Shown here piece by piece: positions 7,199 to 14,462 of a stretch of DNA of 28,799 nt. The notes under the pieces were generated by a model. The model saw only the letters and a list, made by a program, of their open reading frames with translations. It was not told the DNA's origin and searched no databases. Location of the stretch: positions 1 to 28,799 of the forward strand of contig JAGQKQ010000002.1 of assembly GCA_020430005.1 (NCBI GenBank), in the 5' to 3' direction. The translations under genes were made by a program, and so were the position numbers. The DNA comes from Candidatus Omnitrophota bacterium (lineage in GTDB: Bacteria > Omnitrophota > Gorgyraeia > Zapsychrales > Zapsychraceae). Numbering within the stretch: position 1 is the first letter of the stretch; the number at the start of each line of letters is the position of its first letter.

Positions 7199-8277
7199 TA
7201 AGAAAAGCGCATCGAACATTAAATCAAAACGGGGCTGCGCTGATTTTTACGTTTATCATTATGGTGACGCTTATTATTATTGCGTCAGCATACGTCTTTT
7301 TGATAACTTATGACACAAGAAATCTGGGAGGACAAAAAAATAATGTTGCGGCGTTTTATCTGGCCGAAGCGGGATTAAACAAAGCGATCTGGTATTTACT
7401 GAATACAGCACCGGATGGTTCAACGGATGGGAGCTGGCGTACGACGGCCTATCCTGCCGCGCCCGGTGCGGGAGCCAATGATCCCAAGAGCGAGGCTTTG
7501 GGAGAAGGAACGTATACGATGTGGGTTGAGACTTCAGGTGCCAATATTCTTATAACGGCCCGTGGAACGGTGAATGGTATTGAACGTATTATTACGCAGG
7601 TTTTCGATTATACCCCGGGAGACGGAGTTTCAGAAGTGTTTACGTATTCTGTTTATTCGGGCGGTAATATTGATTTTAGTGGTTCAAAAGGAATCGCACA
7701 GGTCTTAGGTGATATTGGAGCCCAAGGTAATATTGATCAGGGGACGGTGCCTATCCTAGGTGATGTGGATGAGAATGCCAGTGTTACTATTCCGACGGTG
7801 GATTATAGTGAATACGAAAATATTGCCACTACGGTTGTTAACGGTAATCATGTTTTTGCTGCGAACTCCAGTTATGTGGGGATGTGGTATGTGAAAGGAG
7901 ATGTGGAAATAAAGCAAAATGTGACTATAACCGGTACGGTTGTGGCAGAAGGGAATATTAGTTTTACTGGAAACAACATCATAGTTACCGCTGTGCCGCC
8001 GTATCCGGCATTAATTGCGCAAGGAAATATTGTAGGCGGATCAGGAAATAATCTGACAATCACAGGGGTTGTATATAGCGAAGGTAACTTTGAGTTTAAT
8101 GACTGCAATAATTTTCTCTTTTCGGGGAATTTGATTGTCGGAGGAGATGTTCAGCTTTCCAGCGCAAATAATTTTAATCTTACCTTTGTGTCCAATGATC
8201 CGCCATATTTTTCCGGTGGAGGAACCGGGGGAGACCCTTCTATTAATTCCATTTCTAACAGTTGGGGTGAAATTTAG
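7195..8277 (+). CDS. PilX/GspK-like pilus protein with repetitive beta-helix-like C-terminus
   Basis: The N-terminus (NQNGAALIFTFIIMVTLIIIASAYVFL) is the PilX-type membrane helix: it starts after Gly, lacks Glu5, and is followed by AAFYLAEAGLNKAIWYLL, a hallmark of PilX/GspK N-domains. From about residue 150 to 345 the protein turns into short Gly/Asn-rich repeats (GGNIDFSG, AQGNIDQG, KGDVEIKQNVTITGTVV, AEGNISFTGN, AQGNIVGG, SEGNFEFND, VGGDVQLSS), the periodic pattern expected of a parallel beta-helix or bactofilin-like fold. It could be a tip subunit with an elongated adhesive or scaffolding domain. Start ATG overlaps the upstream stop; the stop shares one base with the next GTG start. Function of the repeat part is inferred. 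Confidence 0.75.
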   Translation: MIRKAHRTLNQNGAALIFTFIIMVTLIIIASAYVFLITYDTRNLGGQKNNVAAFYLAEAGLNKAIWYLLNTAPDGSTDGSWRTTAYPAAPGAGANDPKSEALGEGTYTMWVETSGANILITARGTVNGIERIITQVFDYTPGDGVSEVFTYSVYSGGNIDFSGSKGIAQVLGDIGAQGNIDQGTVPILGDVDENASVTIPTVDYSEYENIATTVVNGNHVFAANSSYVGMWYVKGDVEIKQNVTITGTVVAEGNISFTGNNIIVTAVPPYPALIAQGNIVGGSGNNLTITGVVYSEGNFEFNDCNNFLFSGNLIVGGDVQLSSANNFNLTFVSNDPPYFSGGGTGGDPSINSISNSWGEI

Positions 8278-9986
8278 TGAAAAGATTTTTTCGAAAAGAG
8301 GATCCTGAAACTGAGAAACTAAAATTGCGGCAGCGTTTGAGCTATGGTCCCTCAATTGTCGGTATCGATATCAGTTCATCTTCCGTAAATTTAGCCCAGA
8401 TGGCCTATTTTAAAGGAAAACTTACCCTGATAAGAACGCGCATTGTCAATATCATTAAAAAATCTGAAGAGAGTGATGAGGCGGCAACGATGCGCGCGTT
8501 GAATATTGCCCTAGAAGATTTTAACCGGCGGAATATTAAATATGTCTGTGTTGTCAATTGTCCCCAGACATGTGTAAGAAAAATTGTTACGCCCAGCATG
8601 CCGCCGGAGGATTTGCGTGGAGCTGTTAGCCTGGAGGTTAAAAGGTCCATTCCTTTTGCGTTATCAGACGCTATATTGGATTATGATGTTATAGAAAAGA
8701 TTGATAAGGGTGGTGTTGAAAAATGGAATATCGTTGTCGCCGCGTCTCCTAAAGCCGCTATTGAGAAAATACTTTCCTATTTTACTCCTAAAAAATCCAA
8801 GCCATTTTCAGGAAGTATAAATAAAAATTTTGAAGCCAAAGACACAATAGAGCCGTTGGATATCAAAATCTCGGCACTATTGCCCTTATCGCTTTGTTTA
8901 GAAAATGTTATTAAGAAATCAAAGCTGAAAATTGATGAAACATTGGTAACAATAGAGATGGGAACGGTTGTAACGGAGTTAAATATCTATATGAACGCGA
9001 AGCTTCAGTTTTCCAGAAAGATTCCGTTCTCCGGTCAGCAAATAACAAAAAGTCTGACGGGGGCGTTAATGACGGATAGAGGGAAGGTCGAATTAACGCT
9101 CGAAGAAGCTGAAAGGGTTAAAAAAGAATACGGTATTCCGGACATTAAAGAAAATAAAATGGTCGATGGTAAAATTACGACAAATCAAATTTTATCTCTT
9201 ATTCGTCCCAAGGTGGAGCAATTAGCCAGAGAAATTGAACGTTCCTTTGATTTCTATCAGGAAGAAATGCATGGTGGTAAGGTTGACAGAGTAGTCTTGT
9301 TTGGCGGCGGCGCCCAATTAAAGGGTCTGCCTGAATTCTTAAGTAAAGAATTGGGGATGGAAGTTAGTGTTGGGAACCCTTTGGTTGATATTGAATTGAT
9401 TTCGAATGATATTGTTGAGTGTGAAGCCGATGCACATAAACTCGTTCTGGCTATTGGTGCGGCGTTAAGCGGTATGAAGGGAATCAACCTGTTACCTAAA
9501 AAGGTGAAGGATAATAAAAAAGATGTTTATACCAAATCGAATGTGTTGCAAAAGGTCGGGGTTGTATTGGCGGCATTAATGGGCATTACGTTAATACCGT
9601 TGCTTCTACGAGTTCATCATTTTCAGAATGAGTATGCAAAAGCTAAACAGGATTTAAATGGATTAGTTCCAGAATTAAAAGCTATAGAAGAGGGGCTGCT
9701 GTTAAATCAAATCGCGAGCGCCAAGAACTATTGGGATGAATCATTAAAGGAGATTAGTAATGTTGTTTCATCGGATATGTACTTGGAGGGTATTCAGGTG
9801 AAAGAAAATGTCTTTAATATCAGAGGAGTTATCGATAATTCTAATCGATCAGGTGATACGCTTTTATCAAAATTTATGCTCGATTTAGAAAAAGGGGTTT
9901 TCAAGAATGTTAAGTTGGTCCGGACGGAGAAAAAGACCTTTGGTGTAGAAAATATTACGTTTGAAGTTACTTGTAAACTTGAGTAG
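8277..9986 (+). CDS. PilM-PilN fusion protein (actin-like ATPase plus membrane assembly protein)
   Basis: At 569 residues it joins two alignment-complex proteins. Residues about 25-395 are a PilM actin-like domain: VGIDISSSSVNLAQ (first phosphate loop), VTIEMGTVVTELNIY (second), and LFGGGAQLKGLPEFLSKELG (adenosine-binding loop). At about 402 the PilN signature INLLPKKVKD appears, followed by a membrane helix at about 426-445, a coiled segment and a ferredoxin-like periplasmic domain. In most type IV pilus systems these are two genes; the fused layout resembles GspL of type II systems. Start is GTG at 8277, one base of overlap with the previous stop. The ATP-site motifs look intact, unlike those of the paralogue at 26102. 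Confidence 0.9.
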   Translation: MKRFFRKEDPETEKLKLRQRLSYGPSIVGIDISSSSVNLAQMAYFKGKLTLIRTRIVNIIKKSEESDEAATMRALNIALEDFNRRNIKYVCVVNCPQTCVRKIVTPSMPPEDLRGAVSLEVKRSIPFALSDAILDYDVIEKIDKGGVEKWNIVVAASPKAAIEKILSYFTPKKSKPFSGSINKNFEAKDTIEPLDIKISALLPLSLCLENVIKKSKLKIDETLVTIEMGTVVTELNIYMNAKLQFSRKIPFSGQQITKSLTGALMTDRGKVELTLEEAERVKKEYGIPDIKENKMVDGKITTNQILSLIRPKVEQLAREIERSFDFYQEEMHGGKVDRVVLFGGGAQLKGLPEFLSKELGMEVSVGNPLVDIELISNDIVECEADAHKLVLAIGAALSGMKGINLLPKKVKDNKKDVYTKSNVLQKVGVVLAALMGITLIPLLLRVHHFQNEYAKAKQDLNGLVPELKAIEEGLLLNQIASAKNYWDESLKEISNVVSSDMYLEGIQVKENVFNIRGVIDNSNRSGDTLLSKFMLDLEKGVFKNVKLVRTEKKTFGVENITFEVTCKLE

Positions 9987-9993
9987 GGTTATT

Positions 9994-10500
9994 ATGGAAT
10001 TAGGTAAAAGAAAAAACTTAAAGATTATTACAGGGGCATTTATAACGATAGGACTTGTTGTTGTATTTGTCTACGTCCCCTTGTTGAATAAGGCTCAAAA
10101 ACTTCAATATGAAATCAGTAAAATCGAGAATGATACGCACCTTGCTAGCGATTTGATCCAAAAGAAAAATGTAATAGTCAACTCCAGGTCGTTAATCAAA
10201 CAAGATGAAGTTGTTTTGATTATTGATGCCATAACAAGTACCGGTAAGGAATTTGATATTAATTTTATATCGATAAGTCCAAAAGAAGTAGAGAGGCTTC
10301 CAGATATGCCTTATAGTCGAATGCCTATTGAAATAAATGCGGCGTCAGAATATAAAGATTTGGGGCTGTTTTTAGGCGCGTTACGGACATTGAATAAAAG
10401 TGTTGTCACCTTAAAGAGTCTGGATATTAAACGGAATGAAGAAGTTCTTCCCTTGGTTGTATCAACGTTTACTTTGGAGGTCTATCTTAAAGATGGATAG
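9994..10500 (+). CDS. pilO: PilO-like inner-membrane assembly protein
   Basis: A 168-residue protein with a short cytoplasmic N-terminus, one membrane helix (about 10-30), a coiled-coil segment and a small alpha/beta periplasmic domain, the PilO/GspM layout. It follows PilM-PilN directly, as pilO does in pilMNOP clusters. I choose ATG 9994, 8 bases after the previous stop; a longer reading from TTG 9961 would overlap the PilN domain. Sequence conservation of PilO is low, so the call rests on topology and gene order. Confidence 0.8.
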   Translation: MELGKRKNLKIITGAFITIGLVVVFVYVPLLNKAQKLQYEISKIENDTHLASDLIQKKNVIVNSRSLIKQDEVVLIIDAITSTGKEFDINFISISPKEVERLPDMPYSRMPIEINAASEYKDLGLFLGALRTLNKSVVTLKSLDIKRNEEVLPLVVSTFTLEVYLKDG

Positions 10501-11020
10501 AGGCGCGAGAGAGAAGAAGTTAAAAATATTATTGCCGGTTCTTATTGTTATTTCTATTTTTGTCTGGCTTCCTAACTTTCAGGGTGGTGCCAAAAAGACG
10601 GGTTCTTTAACAAATTTCTCTGATCAGGATGGGGCCGAGAATATAGAAGATTTGTTTGCCAAGATTTCTCTATACAGTACCGATGAAAAAAAACAGCTTA
10701 GTTCCTTTGAAGATTGGGGAAAGAATCCCTTTGTCACCGAAAACTGGATAGCGGAGCGGGCGCTTCAGACACAGGAAGCTTTGCCGGAAGGGATGGGAGA
10801 TGCTGGGCCGCAGAGAATAGATCAGGGGCAGAATATTGTTTTAAATGGTATATTCTGGAATAGCCAAAAACCAAGCGCGTTAATCAACAATGAGGTTTTA
10901 GGGGTAGGAATGCAGCTTAATGGCTACAAGGTGGTTAAAATTACAAGGAAAACAGTGGTTGTTGACGATGGAGTTAACGTTCTGGAGCTTCGAATGCAAG
11001 AGCAGAAAGGGCAAGAATAA
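10493..11020 (+). CDS. PilP/GspC-like periplasmic linker protein
   Basis: A 175-residue protein with an N-terminal membrane helix (about 10-30), a flexible linker, a WGKNPF motif near residue 75 and a C-terminal HR-type beta domain (IVLNGIFWN ... PSALINNEVLGVGM ... YKVVKI). PilP and GspC share this fold and link the inner-membrane complex to the secretin. An anchoring helix rather than a lipoprotein Cys makes it closer to GspC in layout. ATG 10493 is preceded by GGAGG at 10476-10480 and overlaps the end of pilO; a start at 10436 would lie far inside that gene. Last gene of the cluster-1 operon. Confidence 0.8.
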   Translation: MDRGAREKKLKILLPVLIVISIFVWLPNFQGGAKKTGSLTNFSDQDGAENIEDLFAKISLYSTDEKKQLSSFEDWGKNPFVTENWIAERALQTQEALPEGMGDAGPQRIDQGQNIVLNGIFWNSQKPSALINNEVLGVGMQLNGYKVVKITRKTVVVDDGVNVLELRMQEQKGQE

Positions 11021-11021
11021 G

Positions 11022-11054
11022 AAAAGGGGCACTTAAGATTATTTGGCCCCCTTT
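11022..11054 (+). terminator. Weak hairpin at the end of the cluster-1 operon
   Basis: AAAGGGG (11023-11029) can pair with CCCCTTT (11048-11054) starting 2 bases after the PilP/GspC-like stop codon. No clear T-run follows on the + strand (AAAATAAAAA), so termination here may be weak. Confidence 0.4.
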
Positions 11055-11067
11055 AAAATAAAAAATA

Positions 11068-11096
11068 TTGACAAAGATTATACGAAACGGTATTAT
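11068..11096 (+). promoter_or_regulatory. Strong sigma70-type promoter of the iron-uptake operon
   Basis: A perfect TTGACA (11068-11073) and TATTAT (11091-11096) are separated by exactly 17 bases. Transcription should start near 11103, leaving a leader of about 125 bases before the cupredoxin-like gene. This is the best -35/-10 pair in the window. Confidence 0.8.
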
Positions 11097-11100
11097 GGAA

Positions 11101-11206
11101 ACACAATAAGTTAATTTTCAACTTATTTGGTGTCATTAATCAGAGGCAAGAGATCTAAGTATCCAGAGCCCATACCTTTACAAACAAAAGAGGTGTGGGT
11201 TTTTTT
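11101..11206 (+). promoter_or_regulatory. Candidate attenuator leader of the iron-uptake operon
   Basis: The predicted transcript starts with a hairpin: AATAAGTT (11105-11112) pairs with AACTTATT (11120-11127), extendable by ACAC (11101-11104) with GTGT (11130-11133) around a 2-base bulge. A rho-independent terminator follows at 11169-11206, before the first gene. The terminator left arm contains ATACC (11172-11176), which can instead pair with GGTGT (11129-11133), the same 5 bases found in the terminator right arm (11192-11196). Two mutually exclusive folds are therefore possible, as in attenuators and riboswitches. It matches no riboswitch class that I recognise by eye. Confidence 0.5.
11169..11206 (+). 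terminator. Rho-independent terminator between promoter and first gene of the iron operon
   Basis: CCCATACCT (11169-11177) pairs with AGGTGTGGG (11191-11199), nine pairs with one G-U, followed immediately by seven T residues (11200-11206). It lies about 70 bases downstream of the predicted start site and 22 bases before the ATG of the cupredoxin-like gene, so it should stop transcription early unless the stem is prevented from forming. Confidence 0.75.
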
Positions 11207-11227
11207 ATGCCTTTGAAAGGAGAACAC

Positions 11228-11614
11228 ATGAAGGGAAGACAGTATTTTTTCATTTTGGCGCTGGTCGCGTTCGTTTTCGGCAGTGCCGCGCAAAGTTGGG
11301 CCAAACCGGAGGTTTTTACGATTACCATTAAAGACCATATGTTTGAACCCGCGGAACTCCTTGTTCCTACTGACACAAAGATTAAGCTGGTGATTAAAAA
11401 TGAGGACTCGACTCCGGAAGAGTTTGAAAGTTATGATCTTAACCGCGAAAAGATTGTGACCGGTAATGGAACAATTGTTGTTTTTATCGGACCGCTTAAA
11501 CCGGGTGAATATAAATATTTTGGAGAATTCCATGAAGACACGGCTCAGGGGGTGATTGTGGCTGTGGAAAATTTTGAAGAACAAATGCAAAGTACGCAGG
11601 AGGACAAAGAATAA
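11228..11614 (+). CDS. Periplasmic cupredoxin-like protein of the iron-uptake operon (EfeO-type domain)
   Basis: A 128-residue exported protein with a signal peptide at 1-25 (cleavage after SWA) and one cupredoxin-fold domain: FTITIKDHMFEPAELLVP, then EEFESYDLNREKIV, then LKPGEYKYFGEFH. The EFES ... EK segment is typical of cupredoxin domains that accompany FTR1/EfeU iron permeases. There is no cysteine, so a classical type 1 copper site is impossible; the acidic residues suggest iron or another metal. ATG 11228 is preceded by GGAG (11219-11222). An in-frame ATG at 11207 lacks a ribosome site and directly follows the terminator T-run. Its stop overlaps the FTR1 start by one base. Confidence 0.85.
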   Translation: MKGRQYFFILALVAFVFGSAAQSWAKPEVFTITIKDHMFEPAELLVPTDTKIKLVIKNEDSTPEEFESYDLNREKIVTGNGTIVVFIGPLKPGEYKYFGEFHEDTAQGVIVAVENFEEQMQSTQEDKE

Positions 11615-12966
11615 TGTTTTCTATCGGTGTTATTATATTTCGTGAAGTCCTGGAAATCGCCATTATTCTGACAACATTATTGGCGGCTACCAAGGGATTG
11701 ACAGGCAGAAACAAATGGATTATTTACGGATTGCTGGGCGGTGTCCTGGGGTCTTGTGTTGTCGCATACTTCGCGGAGGCGATATCTTCTTTTGCCGAGG
11801 GTGTGGGGCAGGAAATATTTAATGCCGGCATTCTTATTGCCGCAGCCGCTTTAATCGGATGGACGGTTGTCTGGATGAGACGTCATGGACGGGAACTGGC
11901 TGAACATCTGAAAGAGGTCGGTCGCGCGGTCACTAGCGGTGAAAAGCCTTTATACAGTCTGGCCTTTGTTATTATGCTGGCTGTATTAAGAGAAGGATCG
12001 GAAATTGTTCTCTTTACATTTAGTGCGGTGGCTTCGGGAGAAGCTATCATAATGATTCTTGTTGGAAGTTTGTTAGGATTAGCCGCCGGTGCCGGATTAG
12101 GGATGGCCATGTATTTCGGTATGGTCCGTGTGCCGACCAGATATCTATTTTCGGTAACAAGCTGGCTGTTGGTCTTCCTGGCGGCTGGAATGGTTTCTCA
12201 GGCGGCCGGTTTATTGCAGGCCGGCGGAATTCTTCCTGTTTATATTTCTCAGCTTTGGGACAGTTCCAACATATTATCGGAACAAAGTATTATCGGAAGT
12301 TTTCTTCACACACTGGTCGGGTATTCTTCACGACCGTCTTTTATCCAGGTTGTCAGTTATGTGTGTTCATTCGCTGTCATAACGGCCTTCTTGGTTATTT
12401 ATGGAAATAAAAGCAGAGTATTGTGGCGAAAGGCTGTTGTCGGCGCGATGGTCTTCTTGGGAATCCTCATGCTTCCTCAGGCGGTGCACGCAACAAAGAA
12501 AGTCTATTCCCCGATTGTCCATGGCGGTGAGTTGGAATTTGAATGGAAGGGAAGTTATGATATCGACAACCGTGACGATAAAGATGGAAAACAAAAACAG
12601 AAGTTCGGTATTGGTTACGGCGCCAAGGATTGGTGGTTTACAGAAGTAGAGGCTGAAATTGAGCGGGAAGCTCTGGAAGAGGAATATGATTTTAAAGCTC
12701 TGGAATGGGAAAATAAGTTTCAGTTAACGGAACAGGGAGAGTATTTCCTTGATTTTGGCTTTTTGTTCGCTTATGAAACAACGGTTAACGAAAAAGCGCC
12801 GGACAAAATTGAAGGAAAGTTTCTTTTCGAGAAATCTTTTGAACAATTTGTGCATACCGCCAATATTATTTTTGAAAAACAGGTCGGCGGTGGCGCCGAG
12901 GAAGAAACGGAAGCCGGTTTTGCCTGGAGTACCCGGTACCTGGAGTACCCGGTACCGTTTGAGTGA
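11614..12966 (+). CDS. FTR1-family iron permease fused to a beta-rich domain; reading frame broken near its end
   Basis: Residues 1-265 are an FTR1/EfeU-type permease with seven membrane helices and both iron-binding REXXE motifs, REVLE at 10-14 and REGSE at 126-130. An extra hydrophobic segment at about 273-290 ends AVHA/TKKVYSP and resembles a signal peptide. After it comes a domain of alternating polar and aromatic strands (FEWKGSYDI, KDWWFTEVEAEIE, YFLDFGFLFAYE) that looks like a small outer-membrane-type barrel or beta sheet. An exact 16-bp tandem duplication at 12925-12956 shifts the frame, so the protein ends after WSTRYLEYPVPFE at 450 residues. The expected remainder lies at 12941-13174. 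GGAGG (11599-11603) serves the start. It presumably imports iron delivered by the cupredoxin. Confidence 0.85.
   Translation: MFSIGVIIFREVLEIAIILTTLLAATKGLTGRNKWIIYGLLGGVLGSCVVAYFAEAISSFAEGVGQEIFNAGILIAAAALIGWTVVWMRRHGRELAEHLKEVGRAVTSGEKPLYSLAFVIMLAVLREGSEIVLFTFSAVASGEAIIMILVGSLLGLAAGAGLGMAMYFGMVRVPTRYLFSVTSWLLVFLAAGMVSQAAGLLQAGGILPVYISQLWDSSNILSEQSIIGSFLHTLVGYSSRPSFIQVVSYVCSFAVITAFLVIYGNKSRVLWRKAVVGAMVFLGILMLPQAVHATKKVYSPIVHGGELEFEWKGSYDIDNRDDKDGKQKQKFGIGYGAKDWWFTEVEAEIEREALEEEYDFKALEWENKFQLTEQGEYFLDFGFLFAYETTVNEKAPDKIEGKFLFEKSFEQFVHTANIIFEKQVGGGAEEETEAGFAWSTRYLEYPVPFE
12925..12956 (+). repeat. Perfect 16-bp tandem duplication
   Basis: TGGAGTACCCGGTACC occurs twice in direct succession (12925-12940 and 12941-12956). 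Because 16 is not a multiple of 3, the second copy shifts the frame of the FTR1 fusion gene. Removing either copy gives the continuous reading WSTRYRLSEHFEPGFEW. The unit contains the palindrome GTACCCGGTAC, which can favour slippage. It may be a true mutation, a reversible switch or an assembly artefact. Confidence 0.95.
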
Positions 12967-13174
12967 ACACTTTGAACCCGGCTTTGAATGGCACAGTAAT
13001 TTTGGTGAATTAAAAGAACATAAATCGTATGATGAACAAACTCATCAGGCGGGTCCTGTATTTTATGGAAGCGTGGGTCCGGTTAAATACAATGTCGGTT
13101 TTCTTTTCGGAGTCACTGATCCGGCTCCTGAAGGAGAGTTAAAAGCTATACTGGAATACGAGATTTATATTTAA
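12941..13174 (+). pseudogene. Displaced C-terminal end of the FTR1-fusion protein
   Basis: The +1 frame from the second repeat copy reads WSTRYRLSEHFEPGFEW and continues for about 77 residues to ILEYEIYI at a TAA stop. Its beta-strand pattern and terminal aromatic/hydrophobic residues continue the domain interrupted upstream. With one 16-bp copy removed, the whole gene (11614-13174) would encode 514 residues. There is no ribosome site or start of its own, so it is the detached end of the upstream gene. Confidence 0.85.
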
Positions 13175-13208
13175 CAAGGATCCTCAAAAGCTGGACGATC
13201 CAAGTTTT

Positions 13209-13245
13209 AAGCCGGTTATTTCATTTCGAAATAACCGGCTTTTTT
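13209..13245 (+). terminator. Strong rho-independent terminator after the iron operon
   Basis: AAGCCGGTTATTTC (13209-13222) pairs perfectly over 14 bases with GAAATAACCGGCTT (13228-13241) around a 5-base loop. The right arm runs into a six-base T-run (13240-13245). It closes the iron-uptake transcript. Confidence 0.92.
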
Positions 13246-13251
13246 AATAAA

Positions 13252-13279
13252 TTGACGAGGTAGCGGAAAAAGATATAAT
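13252..13279 (+). promoter_or_regulatory. Promoter of the MOT1-type transporter gene, overlapping its first possible start codon
   Basis: TTGACG (13252-13257) and a perfect TATAAT (13274-13279) are separated by 16 bases. The -10 box overlaps the ATG at 13278, so transcription should begin near 13286, at or beside the in-frame ATG at 13287. The message would be leaderless or nearly so. Confidence 0.65.
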
Positions 13280-13286
13280 GGGAAAA

Positions 13287-14438
13287 ATGATCAAAGAATT
13301 TTTTCAAAACCGGGTCGCTTTTAACCGTAACGAACTTTCCGGAAGTTTTGGGGATATCGGTACGGATTTTCCTTTAATTGTGGGGATGATTTTGGCGTCT
13401 CAACTGGATGTCACCAGTATTTTTGTGATGTTCGGATTGATGCAAATCATAACGGGAGTCGTGTACGGTCTGCCGATGCCCATGCAGCCGCTCAAGGCGA
13501 TGGCGGTTTTGGTTATTACCAAGAATATTGAAGCTTCGATACTTTTCGGCGGGGGATTGGCGATCGGGGTTGTGATGCTGGTTTTGAGTTTAAGCGGGGC
13601 CTTAACATGGCTGGCTAAAAAAATTCCGGCCTGTGTGGTGCGTGGTATTCAGTTCGGCTTAGGATTATCCTTGGCGTCCTTGGCGCTTAAAAAATATATT
13701 CCCAGTATGGGCGTGAACGGTTATGCCCTGGCGCTTGCGGGTTTTATTATTATGGTTCTTCTTTTGGGAAACCGCCGTCAGCCGCCCGGTGTTTTTGTTA
13801 TTGGTCTCGGTTTATTATATGCGGTTTTCTTCAGAGTCGATTTCGGGGCTTTAGCCGCCGGTGTCGGCTTTCAATTACCATCCTTTGCTGTTCCATCCAT
13901 GGCGGATATCCTGACGGGATTTGTGGTGTTAAGTTTACCGCAGTTACCGCTTTCATTATCAAACTCTGTGATTGCAACTAATAAAACCGTTGGAGATCTT
14001 TTTCCTGACAAGAAAATATCGGTCAAAAAGATCGGGGTCACCTACGCCTTGATTAATCTTATTCTGCCGTTTTTCGGGGGACTTCCTGTTTGTCATGGTT
14101 GCGGCGGTTTGGCCGGACATTACGCCCTCGGCGCGCGGACAGGAGGGTCCGTTATCATTTATGGAATGATTTTTGTCGTCATTGGTATGTTTTTCAGCCA
14201 GTCGTTTACACAAGTTATCGAACTCTTTCCGCAGCCGATCCTTGGTGTTGTGCTGCTTTTTGAAGCGTTGACTCTTATGCTTTTTCTCCGTGATCAAACC
14301 GGAAGTAAACGGGATACTGCTATTGCCCTTATTGTCGCTTTACTGGCTATGGGGCTGCCGCAGGGATATGTGGTTGGTCTTACGGTTGGCACCATTTTAT
14401 ATTACGGACATAAGAAATTTTTTGCTGAGTCATCCTGA
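13287..14438 (+). CDS. Molybdate/sulfate transporter, MOT1 type
   Basis: A polytopic inner-membrane protein of 383 residues with about ten hydrophobic helices. Family motifs are clear: FNRNELSGSFGDIGTDFPL at the start, PMPMQPLKAMAV near 65, LPQLPLSLSNSV near 215, and PVCHGCGGLAGHYALGARTG near 270. These identify the MOT1 group of molybdate (possibly sulfate) transporters, SulP relatives without a STAS domain. I prefer ATG 13287 because the -10 box overlaps the earlier in-frame ATG at 13278 (which would add MGK) and no good ribosome site precedes either. It stands alone between two terminators. Molybdate versus sulfate cannot be settled from sequence. Confidence 0.88.
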   Translation: MIKEFFQNRVAFNRNELSGSFGDIGTDFPLIVGMILASQLDVTSIFVMFGLMQIITGVVYGLPMPMQPLKAMAVLVITKNIEASILFGGGLAIGVVMLVLSLSGALTWLAKKIPACVVRGIQFGLGLSLASLALKKYIPSMGVNGYALALAGFIIMVLLLGNRRQPPGVFVIGLGLLYAVFFRVDFGALAAGVGFQLPSFAVPSMADILTGFVVLSLPQLPLSLSNSVIATNKTVGDLFPDKKISVKKIGVTYALINLILPFFGGLPVCHGCGGLAGHYALGARTGGSVIIYGMIFVVIGMFFSQSFTQVIELFPQPILGVVLLFEALTLMLFLRDQTGSKRDTAIALIVALLAMGLPQGYVVGLTVGTILYYGHKKFFAESS

Positions 14439-14462
14439 TTTATCCAGAGGTTATCAATTTTT

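Noticed and set aside
11123..11590. Long reverse-strand open frame of about 155 residues over the iron-operon leader and cupredoxin gene
   Set aside because: It lies antisense to a clear signal peptide plus cupredoxin domain, crosses the terminator, has no recognisable domain and looks like an out-of-frame shadow.
12925..12966. Programmed ribosomal frameshift in the FTR1-fusion gene
   Set aside because: No slippery sequence or downstream pseudoknot is evident, and the exact 16-bp duplication explains the frame change fully.
12749..13174. Independent gene starting at 12749 in the frame after the FTR1 stop
   Set aside because: Its first 60 residues overlap the FTR1 frame and look random; meaningful sequence begins exactly at the second 16-bp repeat, so it is the detached end of the FTR1-fusion gene.
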